A DNA stretch of 20,558 nucleotides from JAFDZV01 sp966128725 (GTDB taxonomy: Bacteria; Bacteroidota; Ignavibacteria; OLB7). A model generated the notes under the pieces. The model was not told where the DNA came from and searched no databases. It saw nothing but the letters and a program-made list of their open reading frames with translations. The position numbers and the translations under genes are program-made. This document shows positions 1 to 8,338 of the stretch, one piece after another. Location: NCBI GenBank assembly GCA_966128725.1, contig CBHYLN010000091.1, positions 1 through 20,558 on the forward strand, written 5' to 3'. Each line of letters opens with the position of its first letter. The stretch's first letter is position 1.

Positions 1-711
1 ATCGTTCGGCAGCCCGTCGATAATCGTCACGTTGCGATTGCGCCGGGCCTCGGCCAGGCATTGCTCCGCGTACGAGCCACGTTGTACCTGCCCAATCACC
101 ACAGCGGGATGATCGATCGTGGCAAGCGCGCGCAACAGCGCCAGCAGGTTCTTGCGGCGCGAGCCGATATGCCCAACGGTCAGGATGAAATCATCCAGGC
201 CGTACGTGGAGCGGAACAACTCCGGGCTTGCATCGGCAAATCGCTCGTGCACACCGTTCGGTATCACCCGCACGCGCCGGCGCCCCACACCCAGCCCTTC
301 CACAAGCAGGCGGCCTTCATCGGCGGTGTTGGGCATCACCATGTCGGCATACGAACACACGCGGGCGGTAAGGCCGTAGTCGGTCCAGACGCCACCAACA
401 ACACGATTCACCAGGGATTCGGCGCGCCTGGTTGCGCGCATCATCCAGGGCGAGCGTCGCGAATAGAAGATGGAGGATACGGCGAAGCGATGCCCGAACT
501 GGCGAAGCCGAAGCGCGATATCGTGGGTCATCATGTTCGCGCCGAACACATGGTACAGCTCGAACTGCTCGCGGCTGTACCGCTCCCACGGGTTGAAGAA
601 CGCAACGTCGATCCCCATATCGGCCAGGTACCGCGCGGTTTCCAACGCCTGTACGCTGGGACCGCCGGCCACCATGGTCACGGAATGTTGCGCAACAAAG
701 CAAACGTTCAT
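1..711 (-). CDS. GT4-family glycosyltransferase, 3' end cut off by the window edge
   Basis: The open frame runs from an ATG at 711 to base 1 without a stop, giving 237 residues of a longer protein. The N-terminus (MNVCFVAQHS, then GGPSVQALETARYLADMG) looks like the first Rossmann strand and Gly-rich loop of a GT-B enzyme. Around residues 125-150 come MPNTADEGRLL and RVRVIPNGV, the usual GT4 hinge. LTVGHIGSRRKNL follows, matching the start of the nucleotide-sugar-binding C-terminal domain. The E-x7-E motif would lie beyond the edge. The ATG overlaps the stop of the deacetylase gene as ATGA (708-711), so the two are probably translationally coupled. The expected role is sugar transfer from an activated donor during surface-glycan assembly on the cytoplasmic side of the membrane. 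Donor and acceptor cannot be told from sequence. Confidence 0.85.
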   Translation of the reverse strand, partial: MNVCFVAQHSVTMVAGGPSVQALETARYLADMGIDVAFFNPWERYSREQFELYHVFGANMMTHDIALRLRQFGHRFAVSSIFYSRRSPWMMRATRRAESLVNRVVGGVWTDYGLTARVCSYADMVMPNTADEGRLLVEGLGVGRRRVRVIPNGVHERFADASPELFRSTYGLDDFILTVGHIGSRRKNLLALLRALATIDHPAVVIGQVQRGSYAEQCLAEARRNRNVTIIDGLPND

Positions 712-2255
712 TGGCGTGCCCGTGCGTTGAAATCCTCGATGGAATGGCGGGCAACCCGCAGGCTGAACCGGCGCGCGCGCGCGATGTCCGCGGGCATCTC
801 CACCGGTGGGCACGGCGCCGGCTGCCAGGCAAGCGCATCCAGCTCGCATCGCTCGCCCCGCAGAAACGCCAGCCGGCCATCCAGCGAACGCACGGCAAGG
901 CATACATCCGGTGCGGTGGCGGCAAATTGCACGGTGATCACATCGTTGTCCACCCAGGCCTCGTAACGCACGCCCTCGCGGCGCAGCCACCAATCAGCAA
1001 AGGCGCCCAGGGTTGTTGGCTGCAGCCTGCGTTCCAGCGCGTACAGAAAGCTATCCTCCATTACGTCCCAATGTTCATGCCCAGGATGATGATACAGGAA
1101 GGCCGGCTCGCGCAGATACGCGCGGCGATCGATGATCCACCGATAATACTGCCGCATTGCATCGGCGGATGCACCGGCACGCATAAGGTTCCCGATTGAC
1201 ACGGGATGAATCGGCACCTGCAGCACCGAGCACCAGCGGTCGAGCAGCCACGGATGAAACGGGAGATCGTCGTAACTGAGCGAGAACTCGGACGAGTACA
1301 GGAACCCCTCCTGCTCCATCGAGGCGGCCAGCGCCCGATTCCAGAATCCGTTGGGCGCCGCGAACCCAACCGGCATCAGCCCCGCGGCAGCCATCACGGC
1401 CCGCGCTTCGGCGATGTTCGCGCTGTTCCGTTCAGCGGTATCAAACGTTCGATGCCGGTAACAGTGCAACGATATCTCATCGCCCTCGAATTCGGCGAAT
1501 CGCTGTATCCACCCCTCGTGCGCCGCGGCATGCAGGAACCAGGTTAGCGGAATTCCGGCGCGGACGGCGCGGCTGTGCAGCTCGGATATCTGATTGGGTG
1601 TGCCGTAATCGCTGTCGATACGGTACGCGAACAGGCCTTCGGCCTCGCCCGGCAAATGCCAGCGATGAAGATAGGGGATGCCACGTTCCTGATGCAGCCA
1701 GATCAACGCCCGCTCAACCGCGCGTCGCAGTTCGCCACGGCTGACGCGTGCCACTATTTCATCGGGATACGCCGAGTACGGTGTGTAGAACTGCCGCCGC
1801 GAACTGCCGTGGCCAACAACGGCCTTCTCGATATCGAAGGGCACGTACGCTACCGGACCGCCGCCAAACCGCCCCAGCCACCCTAATCTGCCCAGGCTGT
1901 TCGGTTGGCGATGGCACGCGACGCTTTGATGGAGATCGATCAACCAGCAATCGGCGAACACGGGATCCGGCCGGGTAACCGCCACCGATTCCACACCACG
2001 CTGCCGCAGGCTTGCCGGGGCAACGGCCGGCAGCAGATACCCCATGTCCAACACGGCGCCGCCGGCCTCCAGATATCGCAGCAGTGCCTGGCGCAGCGTG
2101 GCATCGGGCGAGGCGTTCACAATCACGGCCGCGAAGCGCTCGTGATCGATGGCGTTCAGGCGCGTAACCGCCTCGAACGGCACACCGAGCTGGCCCAGCA
2201 CGATGCGGATTCCGGGCTCCAGCCGGGCAACACCTATGGTAAGCCGGCACTTCAT
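708..2255 (-). CDS. Polysaccharide deacetylase-like (NodB/CE4-type) protein with extra N-terminal domain
   Basis: A 515-residue protein when started at the ATG at 2255, which overlaps the flippase stop as ATGA. An in-frame ATG at 2270 would add five residues. The central part carries a NodB-like metal site: YRIDSDYG (Asp214, Asp216) and SLHCYRH (His264, His268), followed by GFAAPNGFW and YHHPGHEHWD. Asp-Ser-Asp replaces the usual adjacent Asp-Asp, and FAAPNG stands where many members have an Arg-x-Pro motif. Residues 1 to about 180 precede the deacetylase fold; they begin with a short alpha/beta pattern that may be amidotransferase-like, a weak guess. A beta-rich tail of about 85 residues follows. 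There is no signal peptide, so it probably acts in the cytoplasm on a nucleotide- or lipid-linked glycan. The gene sits between flippase and glycosyltransferase genes, which supports N- or O-deacetylation during polysaccharide synthesis. Substrate unknown. Confidence 0.75.
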   Translation of the reverse strand: MKCRLTIGVARLEPGIRIVLGQLGVPFEAVTRLNAIDHERFAAVIVNASPDATLRQALLRYLEAGGAVLDMGYLLPAVAPASLRQRGVESVAVTRPDPVFADCWLIDLHQSVACHRQPNSLGRLGWLGRFGGGPVAYVPFDIEKAVVGHGSSRRQFYTPYSAYPDEIVARVSRGELRRAVERALIWLHQERGIPYLHRWHLPGEAEGLFAYRIDSDYGTPNQISELHSRAVRAGIPLTWFLHAAAHEGWIQRFAEFEGDEISLHCYRHRTFDTAERNSANIAEARAVMAAAGLMPVGFAAPNGFWNRALAASMEQEGFLYSSEFSLSYDDLPFHPWLLDRWCSVLQVPIHPVSIGNLMRAGASADAMRQYYRWIIDRRAYLREPAFLYHHPGHEHWDVMEDSFLYALERRLQPTTLGAFADWWLRREGVRYEAWVDNDVITVQFAATAPDVCLAVRSLDGRLAFLRGERCELDALAWQPAPCPPVEMPADIARARRFSLRVARHSIEDFNARARQ

Positions 2256-3670
2256 CGGCGCATCACCCATTGGATATCGTTACGGCGAATACCCCCCACG
2301 AGCAACATCAGCCCAACAACCGCCAATGCGAGCAACGGCCCCTGCCACAGCAGGCTTGGCAGATCGTGCGCAAGGCCTAGCGCAAATGAACCCCAAACAA
2401 GCAACGCGGCAACCGGCACGGCGGCCAGGATGGGACGCAGCGGGCGCACCGGCAACACATACCGGAACTGCCATCCGGTAAGCAGCGTGATGCCTACTTC
2501 GCTGAGGGTCATGGCAACAGCGGCCCCGGTAATGCCGAAGAAATGAACCAGGATAACGGTAAGCACAACGGTAAGCGCCGCGCCCAGAGCCGAGGCCCGG
2601 AGATAGGCCCGCTCGTGCCCGGCGCCGATCAATCCATACACGAACACGCTGTTGACCAGCGTTGCCGCCGCGAACCAGATGGTGATGGTAAGCGCGCCCG
2701 CGCCGGCAACAAACGGTTCGCCGAACACAAGCCGCATGATCACCGGCGAACCAACGGTAATGGGCACGGCAAGGGCAACGCCCACCCCGGTAACCAGCGC
2801 CAGCACGTGCTCCAGTGCATCCGCGGCGCGCGCGCGATCGGCGGCGATCAGGCGGGTGATCGCCGGCAGGAACAACACGGCGAACACGCGGTCAACAATC
2901 ATCACTACGGCAACAATGCGAAGGGCGGCGCCAAGCAAACCGGCCTGCTCGGTGGAGTAGGCGCCCAGCACCAACGGCGGAAGCTGCTGCACGGTTTGCG
3001 CGAAGATTGCCCCAACGCCAATCATGCCGGCGCCTCGCAGCAGCAGGCCGGCGCGCGCAAACGTGCCCGCACGTGGCGCGAACGAATCGCCACGGCGTTT
3101 GAACGCGAACAACAGAAGCGCGGGCACCAGGTTGCTTGCAACGAAAATCATCGGCACACGCTCCACGTGCCCGGGCTGGGCCACAAGCAGCACCAGCAAG
3201 CCGGCGTAAATGGCGGCGGTAAGCGTGCGCGATACTATCAGTGGCGTGTAACGCTGTATGCCCTGGAAGTACCATTCCAGCGTAAGCACAAAAGGGATGG
3301 TGCCCAGCACGTAGCCGCGCATCACGCCGCGAAGCTGGCCGGCGGGCAACACAAGCTCGACACCCACAAGGGCAACAACGGTAACCGCCGCGCCAAGGGC
3401 AAGGCGAACCCACAGGATTTCCGACGGGGCAAACACCGAGCCGGCCTCGGGCCGGTCGGCACGGCCCATCTCGCGTATGCCAAGCGTACCGATGCCGAAA
3501 TCGGCAAACCAGAGGATGTAGGATAGGAAGGAGAGGCCGATGACAACAAGACCGAACCCGCCGGTGTCCAGCGCGCGTGCCAGATGCGCCGAGGCCAGGA
3601 AGCCCAGAAGGCGAGCGCCGGCATCAGCACCAAATACGATGAGAGCACTACTGGAGAGCTTCCGCACCAC
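2252..3670 (-). CDS. Wzx/MATE-like polysaccharide flippase (oligosaccharide export membrane protein)
   Basis: About 472 residues with roughly 12-14 hydrophobic segments spread over the whole length, for example around SALIVFGADAGARLLGFL, GLVVIGLSFLSYILW, LALGAAVTVVALVG and AALTVVLTVILVHF. The N-terminus (RKLSSSALIVFGADAGARLLGFLAS) and the 'FADFGIGTLGIREMGR' region resemble Wzx-type flippases of the MOP superfamily. These move lipid-linked oligosaccharides across the inner membrane. No ATG is near the natural start. The likely start is GTG at 3670 or 3667, or TTG at 3673, overlapping the 3' end of the upstream glycosyltransferase by about 20 bases. The open frame continues to 4066, but that extension is antisense-like, Arg/Cys-rich and lies over the glycosyltransferase, so I excluded it. 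The 3' end overlaps the deacetylase start. Confidence 0.85.
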   Translation of the reverse strand: MVRKLSSSALIVFGADAGARLLGFLASAHLARALDTGGFGLVVIGLSFLSYILWFADFGIGTLGIREMGRADRPEAGSVFAPSEILWVRLALGAAVTVVALVGVELVLPAGQLRGVMRGYVLGTIPFVLTLEWYFQGIQRYTPLIVSRTLTAAIYAGLLVLLVAQPGHVERVPMIFVASNLVPALLLFAFKRRGDSFAPRAGTFARAGLLLRGAGMIGVGAIFAQTVQQLPPLVLGAYSTEQAGLLGAALRIVAVVMIVDRVFAVLFLPAITRLIAADRARAADALEHVLALVTGVGVALAVPITVGSPVIMRLVFGEPFVAGAGALTITIWFAAATLVNSVFVYGLIGAGHERAYLRASALGAALTVVLTVILVHFFGITGAAVAMTLSEVGITLLTGWQFRYVLPVRPLRPILAAVPVAALLVWGSFALGLAHDLPSLLWQGPLLALAVVGLMLLVGGIRRNDIQWVMRR

Positions 3671-4685
3671 CAAGCCGCCGTATTGTTCGTACAAGTGTCC
3701 GTTCGCGTCGTTCGCGCGGGAAGTTGTCGGCGATCCTCGCTCGGGCCGCATCACCGGCGGACTGAGGCGCATCCAGCGCCGCGCCAATGGCCCGTACCAG
3801 CGCTTCAACATCCGCGGCGGCAACGATATGCCCGGCAGCGCCGATTGCCGTTGGTATGCCCCCGATATCGGTGCCCACCGGCACACAGCCGCACAACATT
3901 GCTTCGCACAACGCATTGGGCAGCCCTTCGCGACGCGACGGTTGGGCATACACCCGGGCCTTGCGATAATGCGCAAGCAGATCCGGGCGCGGGATGCGAT
4001 GCAGCAATTCGATATTCGGCGGAAGCATTCCGGCGAATGCCGCCTGCGCAGCGCTGTCCACGCCAATCACAAGGAACGGGACATCCGGCATGCGCCGGGC
4101 CGCCTCCACAAGCAGGTCAACTCCCTTCAACCGGGCACGCTCCGGCGAGTTGCATGCGGCAACCGAGAGCACCATGCGCTGGCGTGCAGCGCCGTTGGGG
4201 TCGGGTGTCCACTCCTGCGGATCATACCCCGTGGGCAGAGCCTGCACCTTCGGCCAGGACTGCCCACTGGAGGATTCCAGCGTAACGCGAAGCGAGTCAT
4301 CAACGGCGAACACCGCATCGGCACGCCGTAACGCATACGCCAGCAACGCGCCCTTCCACTTGCTGCGCCAGATGCCGTAATCAAGCGCCGGCTCGTTGGC
4401 AACATCAACGCCGCCAAGCATCACGATCAATCGCCCACCCCCCAATTGCGCGCCCACCGCCATGCAGAACGTATAGACGCTGCCAAACCAACTGAAGCTG
4501 ACATCGGCCCGCATTGCCCGGCGCACATGCTGCCACGCACCACGCAGCCCGGCACCGGCATAGAAATCCAGATCGAAGAGCGGTGCAAGCATCTCCACAT
4601 CGTCCAGCACAAACGGGTAACGCGCCGTGGAAGCCAGGAAAAGCTTGAGCCGCCGATCGGGATTTGGCATGGTCAGATCGTGCAT
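3648..4685 (-). CDS. GT4-family glycosyltransferase (surface polysaccharide)
   Basis: About 345 residues from the ATG at 4685. Another ATG lies at 4670, and the frame is open upstream to a GTG at 4742; no start has a convincing ribosome binding site. The N-terminal domain starts RRLKLFLASTARYPF, and IVMLGGVDVANEP contributes a GT-B-like loop. The C-terminal domain has MVLSVAACNSPERARLKGVDLL and then the diagnostic retaining-GT4 motif SRREGLPNALCEAM with E-x7-E, followed by GCVPVGTDIGGIP, which is the donor nucleotide-sugar site. It is the first gene of the minus-strand glycan operon: its stop (TAG at 3648) lies inside the flippase start region. Expected role: cytoplasmic glycosyl transfer during capsule, exopolysaccharide or O-antigen synthesis. 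Exact sugar unknown. Confidence 0.88.
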   Translation of the reverse strand: MHDLTMPNPDRRLKLFLASTARYPFVLDDVEMLAPLFDLDFYAGAGLRGAWQHVRRAMRADVSFSWFGSVYTFCMAVGAQLGGGRLIVMLGGVDVANEPALDYGIWRSKWKGALLAYALRRADAVFAVDDSLRVTLESSSGQSWPKVQALPTGYDPQEWTPDPNGAARQRMVLSVAACNSPERARLKGVDLLVEAARRMPDVPFLVIGVDSAAQAAFAGMLPPNIELLHRIPRPDLLAHYRKARVYAQPSRREGLPNALCEAMLCGCVPVGTDIGGIPTAIGAAGHIVAAADVEALVRAIGAALDAPQSAGDAARARIADNFPRERRERTLVRTIRRLGGAEALQ

Positions 4686-4800
4686 CCTGAATTGGTTGCC
4701 CGTTGTTCGGGATTGGCCGACGGGGGAAGGGAATCCCACCACTGCGTTGGGCGCGTGAATAACACAGTCCGGGCCTAGGCAGCGGGGTTGCGCGCCAGCG

Positions 4801-6498
4801 CTAATCGCGCATCATCGGCACCTGCACGCCAAACTCCCTGGCGTTGGCAATCGCGCGCTCGTATCCGGCGTCGGCGTGGCGGATGATGCCCATGCCGGGA
4901 TCGTACGTAAGCACACGCGAAAGGCGGGCCGCGGCCTCGGCGGTGCCATCGGCAACCACCACCATGCCCGCGTGTTGTGAATATCCCATGCCCACGCCGC
5001 CGCCGTGATGGAACGATACCCACGTGGCACCACCAACGGCATTCAGTGCGAAGTTCAGCAACGGCCAGTCGCTGATGGCGTCCGATCCGTCCAGCATCCC
5101 TTCGGTCTCGCGGTTCGGGCTGGCCACCGAGCCGCAATCCAGATGGTCGCGGCCAATCACGATCGGGGCGGAAACGCGGCCATCGCGCACCATCTCGTTG
5201 AACAGCAGGCCTGCACGCTCGCGCTCACCGTAGCCAAGCCAGCAAATGCGCGACGGCAGGCCCTGCCAGTGAACTTTTCGCGCGGCCATATCCAGCCATC
5301 GATGCAGCGCCGCATGCTCGGGGAACAGCTCCATCAAGGCGCGATCGGTTGCGTAGATATCCTCCGGATCGCCGGACAGCGCCACCCACCGGAAAGGACC
5401 CTTGCCGTCGCAGAAGAGCGGACGTATATACTCCGGAACGAAGCCCTTGATATCAAATGCGCGCGTGTATCCCGCCTTCTGGGCCTCGGCCCGGATGTTG
5501 TTGCCATAATCAAACGCCACGGCACCACGATCCTTCATCGTCACCATCGCCTCCACATGCGTCCGTATGGATGACTCGGCGCGCGCCAGATAATCCTGAG
5601 GCGCCGCGATACGCAGGTCGTCGGCATCCTGCTTGGACAGGCCGGCCGGGTAATACCCATTAAGGGGGTCGTGAGCCGAGGTCTGATCGGTAACCACATC
5701 GGGTATCACACCGCGATCCAGCAGGGCCGGGAGCACTTCGGCCGCGTTGCCCAGCAGGCCCACCGAAAGGCCCACACGCTGCTGGCGGGCATCGTTAAGC
5801 CACGCCAGCGCCTCATCCAGATCGGCGGTCTTGCGATCGCAGTACCCATCGTGAATGCGCTTGTCGATGCGGGATTCATCGATCTCAACGGCAAGCACGG
5901 CGCCATCGTTCATGGTAACGGCCAGCGGCTGCGCGCCGCCCATCCCACCCAGCCCCGCGGTCACCACCAGGCGGCCAGCAAGCGTGCCACCGAAATGCTG
6001 ATCGGCGCAGGCCGCAAATGTTTCGTAGGTGCCCTGCAGAATGCCCTGCGTGCCGATGTAGATCCAGCTGCCAGCTGTCATCTGGCCGTACATGATTAGG
6101 CCCAATTCGTCGTGCCGACGGAATTCCTCCCAGGTTGCCCACTTGGGCACCAGGTTGGAGTTGGCAATCAGCACGCGCGGCGCATCAAGATGGGTACGGA
6201 AGATACCCACCGGCTTTCCTGACTGTACCAGCAGCGTTTCGTCCGAACGCAGCGTCCGGAGCGACGCGAGAATGGCGTCGAAGCACTCCCAGTTGCGCGC
6301 CGCGCGGCCAAGGCCGCCGTACACAATCAGCTCCTCGGGTTTCTCTGCGACCTCGGGGTCCAGATTGTTCTGAATCATCCGGTAGGCAGCCTCGATCTGC
6401 CAATCGGCGCAGACGCGTTCGGTGCCGCGCGGGGCACGCACCACACGGTTGCTGTGTCGGGTGCCAGGGGTTCCAGTATGAACGGGATTGGTATCCAT
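4801..6498 (-). CDS. hutU: Urocanate hydratase
   Basis: 565 residues from the ATG at 6498 (family members are about 555). It converts urocanate to imidazolonepropionate in histidine degradation, using NAD+ as an electrophilic prosthetic group. Family signatures run the whole length: YGGLGRAARNWECFDAI near the N-terminus, QMTAGSWIYIGTQGILQGTYETF, the NAD-binding loop TAGLGGMGGAQPLA, DQTSAHDPLNGYYP, GLPSRICWLGYGERER, IGRDHLDCGSVASPNRETE, and FHHGGGVGMGYSQHAGMV. The Cys at about residue 419 in RICW lines up by position with the catalytic-loop cysteine of the Pseudomonas enzyme (Cys410 from memory). The frame extends 29 residues upstream only through a TTG and is not family-like. No hutH, hutI, hutG or hut regulator lies nearby, so the gene is orphaned from its pathway here. 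It is cytoplasmic, and the sequence is intact. Confidence 0.96.
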   Translation of the reverse strand: MDTNPVHTGTPGTRHSNRVVRAPRGTERVCADWQIEAAYRMIQNNLDPEVAEKPEELIVYGGLGRAARNWECFDAILASLRTLRSDETLLVQSGKPVGIFRTHLDAPRVLIANSNLVPKWATWEEFRRHDELGLIMYGQMTAGSWIYIGTQGILQGTYETFAACADQHFGGTLAGRLVVTAGLGGMGGAQPLAVTMNDGAVLAVEIDESRIDKRIHDGYCDRKTADLDEALAWLNDARQQRVGLSVGLLGNAAEVLPALLDRGVIPDVVTDQTSAHDPLNGYYPAGLSKQDADDLRIAAPQDYLARAESSIRTHVEAMVTMKDRGAVAFDYGNNIRAEAQKAGYTRAFDIKGFVPEYIRPLFCDGKGPFRWVALSGDPEDIYATDRALMELFPEHAALHRWLDMAARKVHWQGLPSRICWLGYGERERAGLLFNEMVRDGRVSAPIVIGRDHLDCGSVASPNRETEGMLDGSDAISDWPLLNFALNAVGGATWVSFHHGGGVGMGYSQHAGMVVVADGTAEAAARLSRVLTYDPGMGIIRHADAGYERAIANAREFGVQVPMMRD

Positions 6499-6519
6499 TG
6501 TTCTGATCTGCACGAAATC

Positions 6520-6533
6520 CGGCGCGCGCGCCG
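6520..6533. repeat. 14-bp self-complementary CG palindrome in the hutU leader
   Basis: CGGCGCGCGCGCCG is perfectly self-complementary and lies about 22 bases upstream of the hutU start codon, so it should be in the hutU 5' untranslated region or promoter. It could be an operator or a leader hairpin. Alternating CG runs also occur by chance in this GC-rich genome, for example near 773-782 and 2823-2833. Confidence 0.35.
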
Positions 6534-6596
6534 TGGAATGGTTATAGCAACTAGGGAGGGCATGCCGCACCGGAAGCGCGGGCAAGGGTTCAATTT

Positions 6597-6609
6597 ACCC
6601 GATTCGGGT
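6597..6609. promoter_or_regulatory. Perfect 6+1+6 palindrome upstream of hutU (possible operator)
   Basis: ACCCGA-T-TCGGGT is a perfect odd-length palindrome about 100 bases upstream of the hutU start. GGGT (6587-6590) and GGTG/CACC elements flank it, so alternative small hairpins are possible. It does not match the HutC-type site I know. The size fits a dimeric repressor operator, but no cognate regulator is present in the window. Confidence 0.35.
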
Positions 6610-6922
6610 GACCTGACACCATCGAAAGCCCGCCCCGTACGGCCAGGAAGAAACCGCCGAACCGCCATTACGGCGATTGCGTGGGCCACTCCGTGCCTGC
6701 GCCACCCACCTACCGGGGCCTGCCCACACCGGAACAACGAACGGCAAGGCTGCGCCGGGTTGCACCGGTCCTGGATGATCCAGCGAGATCGGCCGATCGT
6801 TGCAGCCGGCTGTACGCCATGATTGCGGGTATCGCAAACCGGCGCGCGGCGCAGGCGGAAGATTCGCCGTAAAGGTCGTAGTTTCGCGCCGTACCTGTCC
6901 ATCTCATCAACATCGAACCTGT

Positions 6923-8242
6923 ATGTCGCAGCAGATCACACATGCTCGCCTCGGCACTCCCGTGGTTTCGACCGTTCTGGCTTCCGTTTGCCTCGCACTG
7001 ACGCTGGTTATCGCCGGTTGCAGCGGCGGCGGCGGCCAGAGCTTCTTCATGGTGAACAAGAATACGCAAGCGATCCAGCGCGACACGATCGACCGTGCCG
7101 GCTCGCGCAGCTTCCTGCAGAACCCGCAGGACAGCACCAACGGTATCGTGAAGATGGCAACGGTGGAGCCGATACCGCTTGTGGAGGTTACGCTGGAAAC
7201 CGGCGGCGATTCCCTTTCGCCGTTCGACAAGCCGCGCAAGCTGATGGTCCCGCAGGGCTTTTCGATCAGCGTGTACGCACGCGACCTGAGCCGCCCGCGT
7301 GAGCTGGCGCTGCGCGACGATGGCACGTTGTTCGTGACGGATTTCGACGGCCGCGTGCTGGCGATCACGCCCGACCGCAAGACCCATGTCATTGCAACCG
7401 ATCTGCGCTCGCCACATGGCCTGGAGATACTGAACGGGGCGCTGTATTATACCGACGAAACGCGTCTGTTCCGGTTCGACTTCTCCTCACCGACGTCGGT
7501 AACCGGCAACAGCACGCTGTTATCGGACAAGTTGCCCGGCGGCGGTCTGAACTACACGCGCACCATCCGCTGGGTGCCCTCGGACAAGCGATTCTATATT
7601 TCGGTGGGCTCCACGCAGAACAAGCGGGTTGAGGACGACAACCAGCACGCCACGCTGCTCCGAATTGGCGAGGCCGGCGGCACACCCGACGCCGCCACGC
7701 GCGGCGGCCTGCGCAACGTGGTTGGCATGGACGTTCACCCGGAGACGGGCGAGCTGTGGGGTATCGACAACGGCACCGAGCTGCTCTCGCCGCTGCTGCC
7801 CCCAACGGAAGTGAACATATTGAAGATCGGCAAGCATTATGGCTGGCCGTTCTACTACTCGAAGAACTTCCGCGATCCGGACTACGCCGATGCTACAACG
7901 GCGAACAATCCGCGTCTGCCGGCCACGCCAACCCCGCCGATCATCGAGCTGGAGGGGCATGTGGAGGCTCTGGGCATGCGGTTCTATCCCGGAACCACGT
8001 TTGGGCCGGACTGGAAGAACGCGATGGTCATCGCATATCACGATAACTGCCGTGTTGTGCGCGTACGCGCCAACGGCGACGGATCAAACGCCCGACAGGC
8101 GGACGTCATCACGGGTTTTCTGGCACCGGGCGACCGGCAGCCGTGGGGCCGGCCGGCCGGAATCGCAATCGCGAAGGATGGATCGGTGCTGTATGTAAGC
8201 GACGATCGTACCGGCGCGATCTACAAAGTATCGAAACGATAA
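6923..8242 (+). CDS. Sorbosone/glucose dehydrogenase-like beta-propeller lipoprotein
   Basis: 439 residues from the ATG at 6923. The N-terminus is a lipoprotein signal: a hydrophobic run ending LTLVIAGC with the lipidated Cys at residue 33, then a Gly/Ser linker. The mature part is a beta-propeller of the glucose/sorbosone dehydrogenase superfamily, starting at about residue 95 (LMVPQGFSISVYARDLSRPREL). Family-like stretches are GTLFVTDFDGRVLAI, SPHGLEILNGALYYTD, VVGMDVHPETGELWGIDNG, PPTEVNILKIGKHYGWPFYY, FGPDWKNAMVIAYH and AGIAIAKDGSVLYVSDD. The reaction may be PQQ-dependent sugar oxidation in the periplasm, but I cannot confirm cofactor residues, and many homologues are uncharacterised. The frame extends upstream to 6800 without signal-peptide logic, so I rejected that start. 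No ribosome binding site of note. No redox partner gene is visible next to it. Confidence 0.82.
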   Translation: MSQQITHARLGTPVVSTVLASVCLALTLVIAGCSGGGGQSFFMVNKNTQAIQRDTIDRAGSRSFLQNPQDSTNGIVKMATVEPIPLVEVTLETGGDSLSPFDKPRKLMVPQGFSISVYARDLSRPRELALRDDGTLFVTDFDGRVLAITPDRKTHVIATDLRSPHGLEILNGALYYTDETRLFRFDFSSPTSVTGNSTLLSDKLPGGGLNYTRTIRWVPSDKRFYISVGSTQNKRVEDDNQHATLLRIGEAGGTPDAATRGGLRNVVGMDVHPETGELWGIDNGTELLSPLLPPTEVNILKIGKHYGWPFYYSKNFRDPDYADATTANNPRLPATPTPPIIELEGHVEALGMRFYPGTTFGPDWKNAMVIAYHDNCRVVRVRANGDGSNARQADVITGFLAPGDRQPWGRPAGIAIAKDGSVLYVSDDRTGAIYKVSKR

Positions 8243-8256
8243 ATTGCTGTTTGGCG

Positions 8257-8286
8257 TTGCGCCGATACCCCCAAGCTTCGTAGAAT
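8257..8286 (+). promoter_or_regulatory. Possible sigma70-type promoter for clpS
   Basis: TTGCGC (8257-8262) and TAGAAT (8281-8286) are separated by 18 bases, giving a plausible -35/-10 pair. It lies immediately after the lipoprotein stop and about 50 bases upstream of the clpS ATG. Judged by eye only; single promoters of this quality occur by chance. Confidence 0.35.
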
Positions 8287-8316
8287 AGCGGTGCTGAACT
8301 GACTACTATACGAAGC
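8275..8316. repeat. Inverted repeat in the clpS leader
   Basis: GCTTCGTA (8275-8282) and TACGAAGC (8309-8316) are perfect 8-bp inverted arms around a 26-base centre that contains the predicted clpS transcription start. It could form a leader stem or a repressor looping site. No T-run follows, so it is not a standard terminator for the lipoprotein gene. Confidence 0.45.
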
Positions 8317-8338
8317 AACGTATTTCCAACGCAGCGAG

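Larger units (their letters stand above)
6499..6922. other. Intergenic region between divergent hutU and the lipoprotein gene
   Basis: About 420 bases with no supportable gene. Open frames on both strands are GC-driven, Arg/Pro/Ala-rich and lack family character or ribosome binding sites. The stretch should hold promoters for both divergent genes, but I see no strong -35/-10 pair. TATAAC on the minus strand (complement of GTTATA at 6541-6546) is a possible -10 for hutU, without a good -35. Two palindromes lie in it (6520-6533 and 6597-6609) and are listed separately. Confidence 0.6.

Noticed and set aside
773..782. Alternating CG runs (also near 2823-2833 and 8742-8750) as Z-DNA or functional elements
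   Set aside because: They fall mostly inside coding sequence of a GC-rich genome and are expected by composition.
61..966. Plus-strand open frame of about 300 codons at the left edge
   Set aside because: It opposes two coding regions (glycosyltransferase and deacetylase) that carry real family motifs; its translation is His/Arg/Ala-rich.
2543..3526. Open frame on the plus strand opposite the flippase gene
   Set aside because: Gly/Asn/His/Arg-rich low-complexity translation, the mirror of membrane-protein codons; no family features.
3671..4066. N-terminal extension of the flippase
   Set aside because: It lies over the upstream glycosyltransferase in another frame, is Arg/Cys-rich and breaks the hydrophobic pattern; the protein is full length without it.
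6541..6660. Possible cobalamin-type riboswitch (a GCCAGGAAGA-like stretch near 6640)
   Set aside because: The rest of the conserved core is absent on either strand, and neither flanking gene is B12-related.
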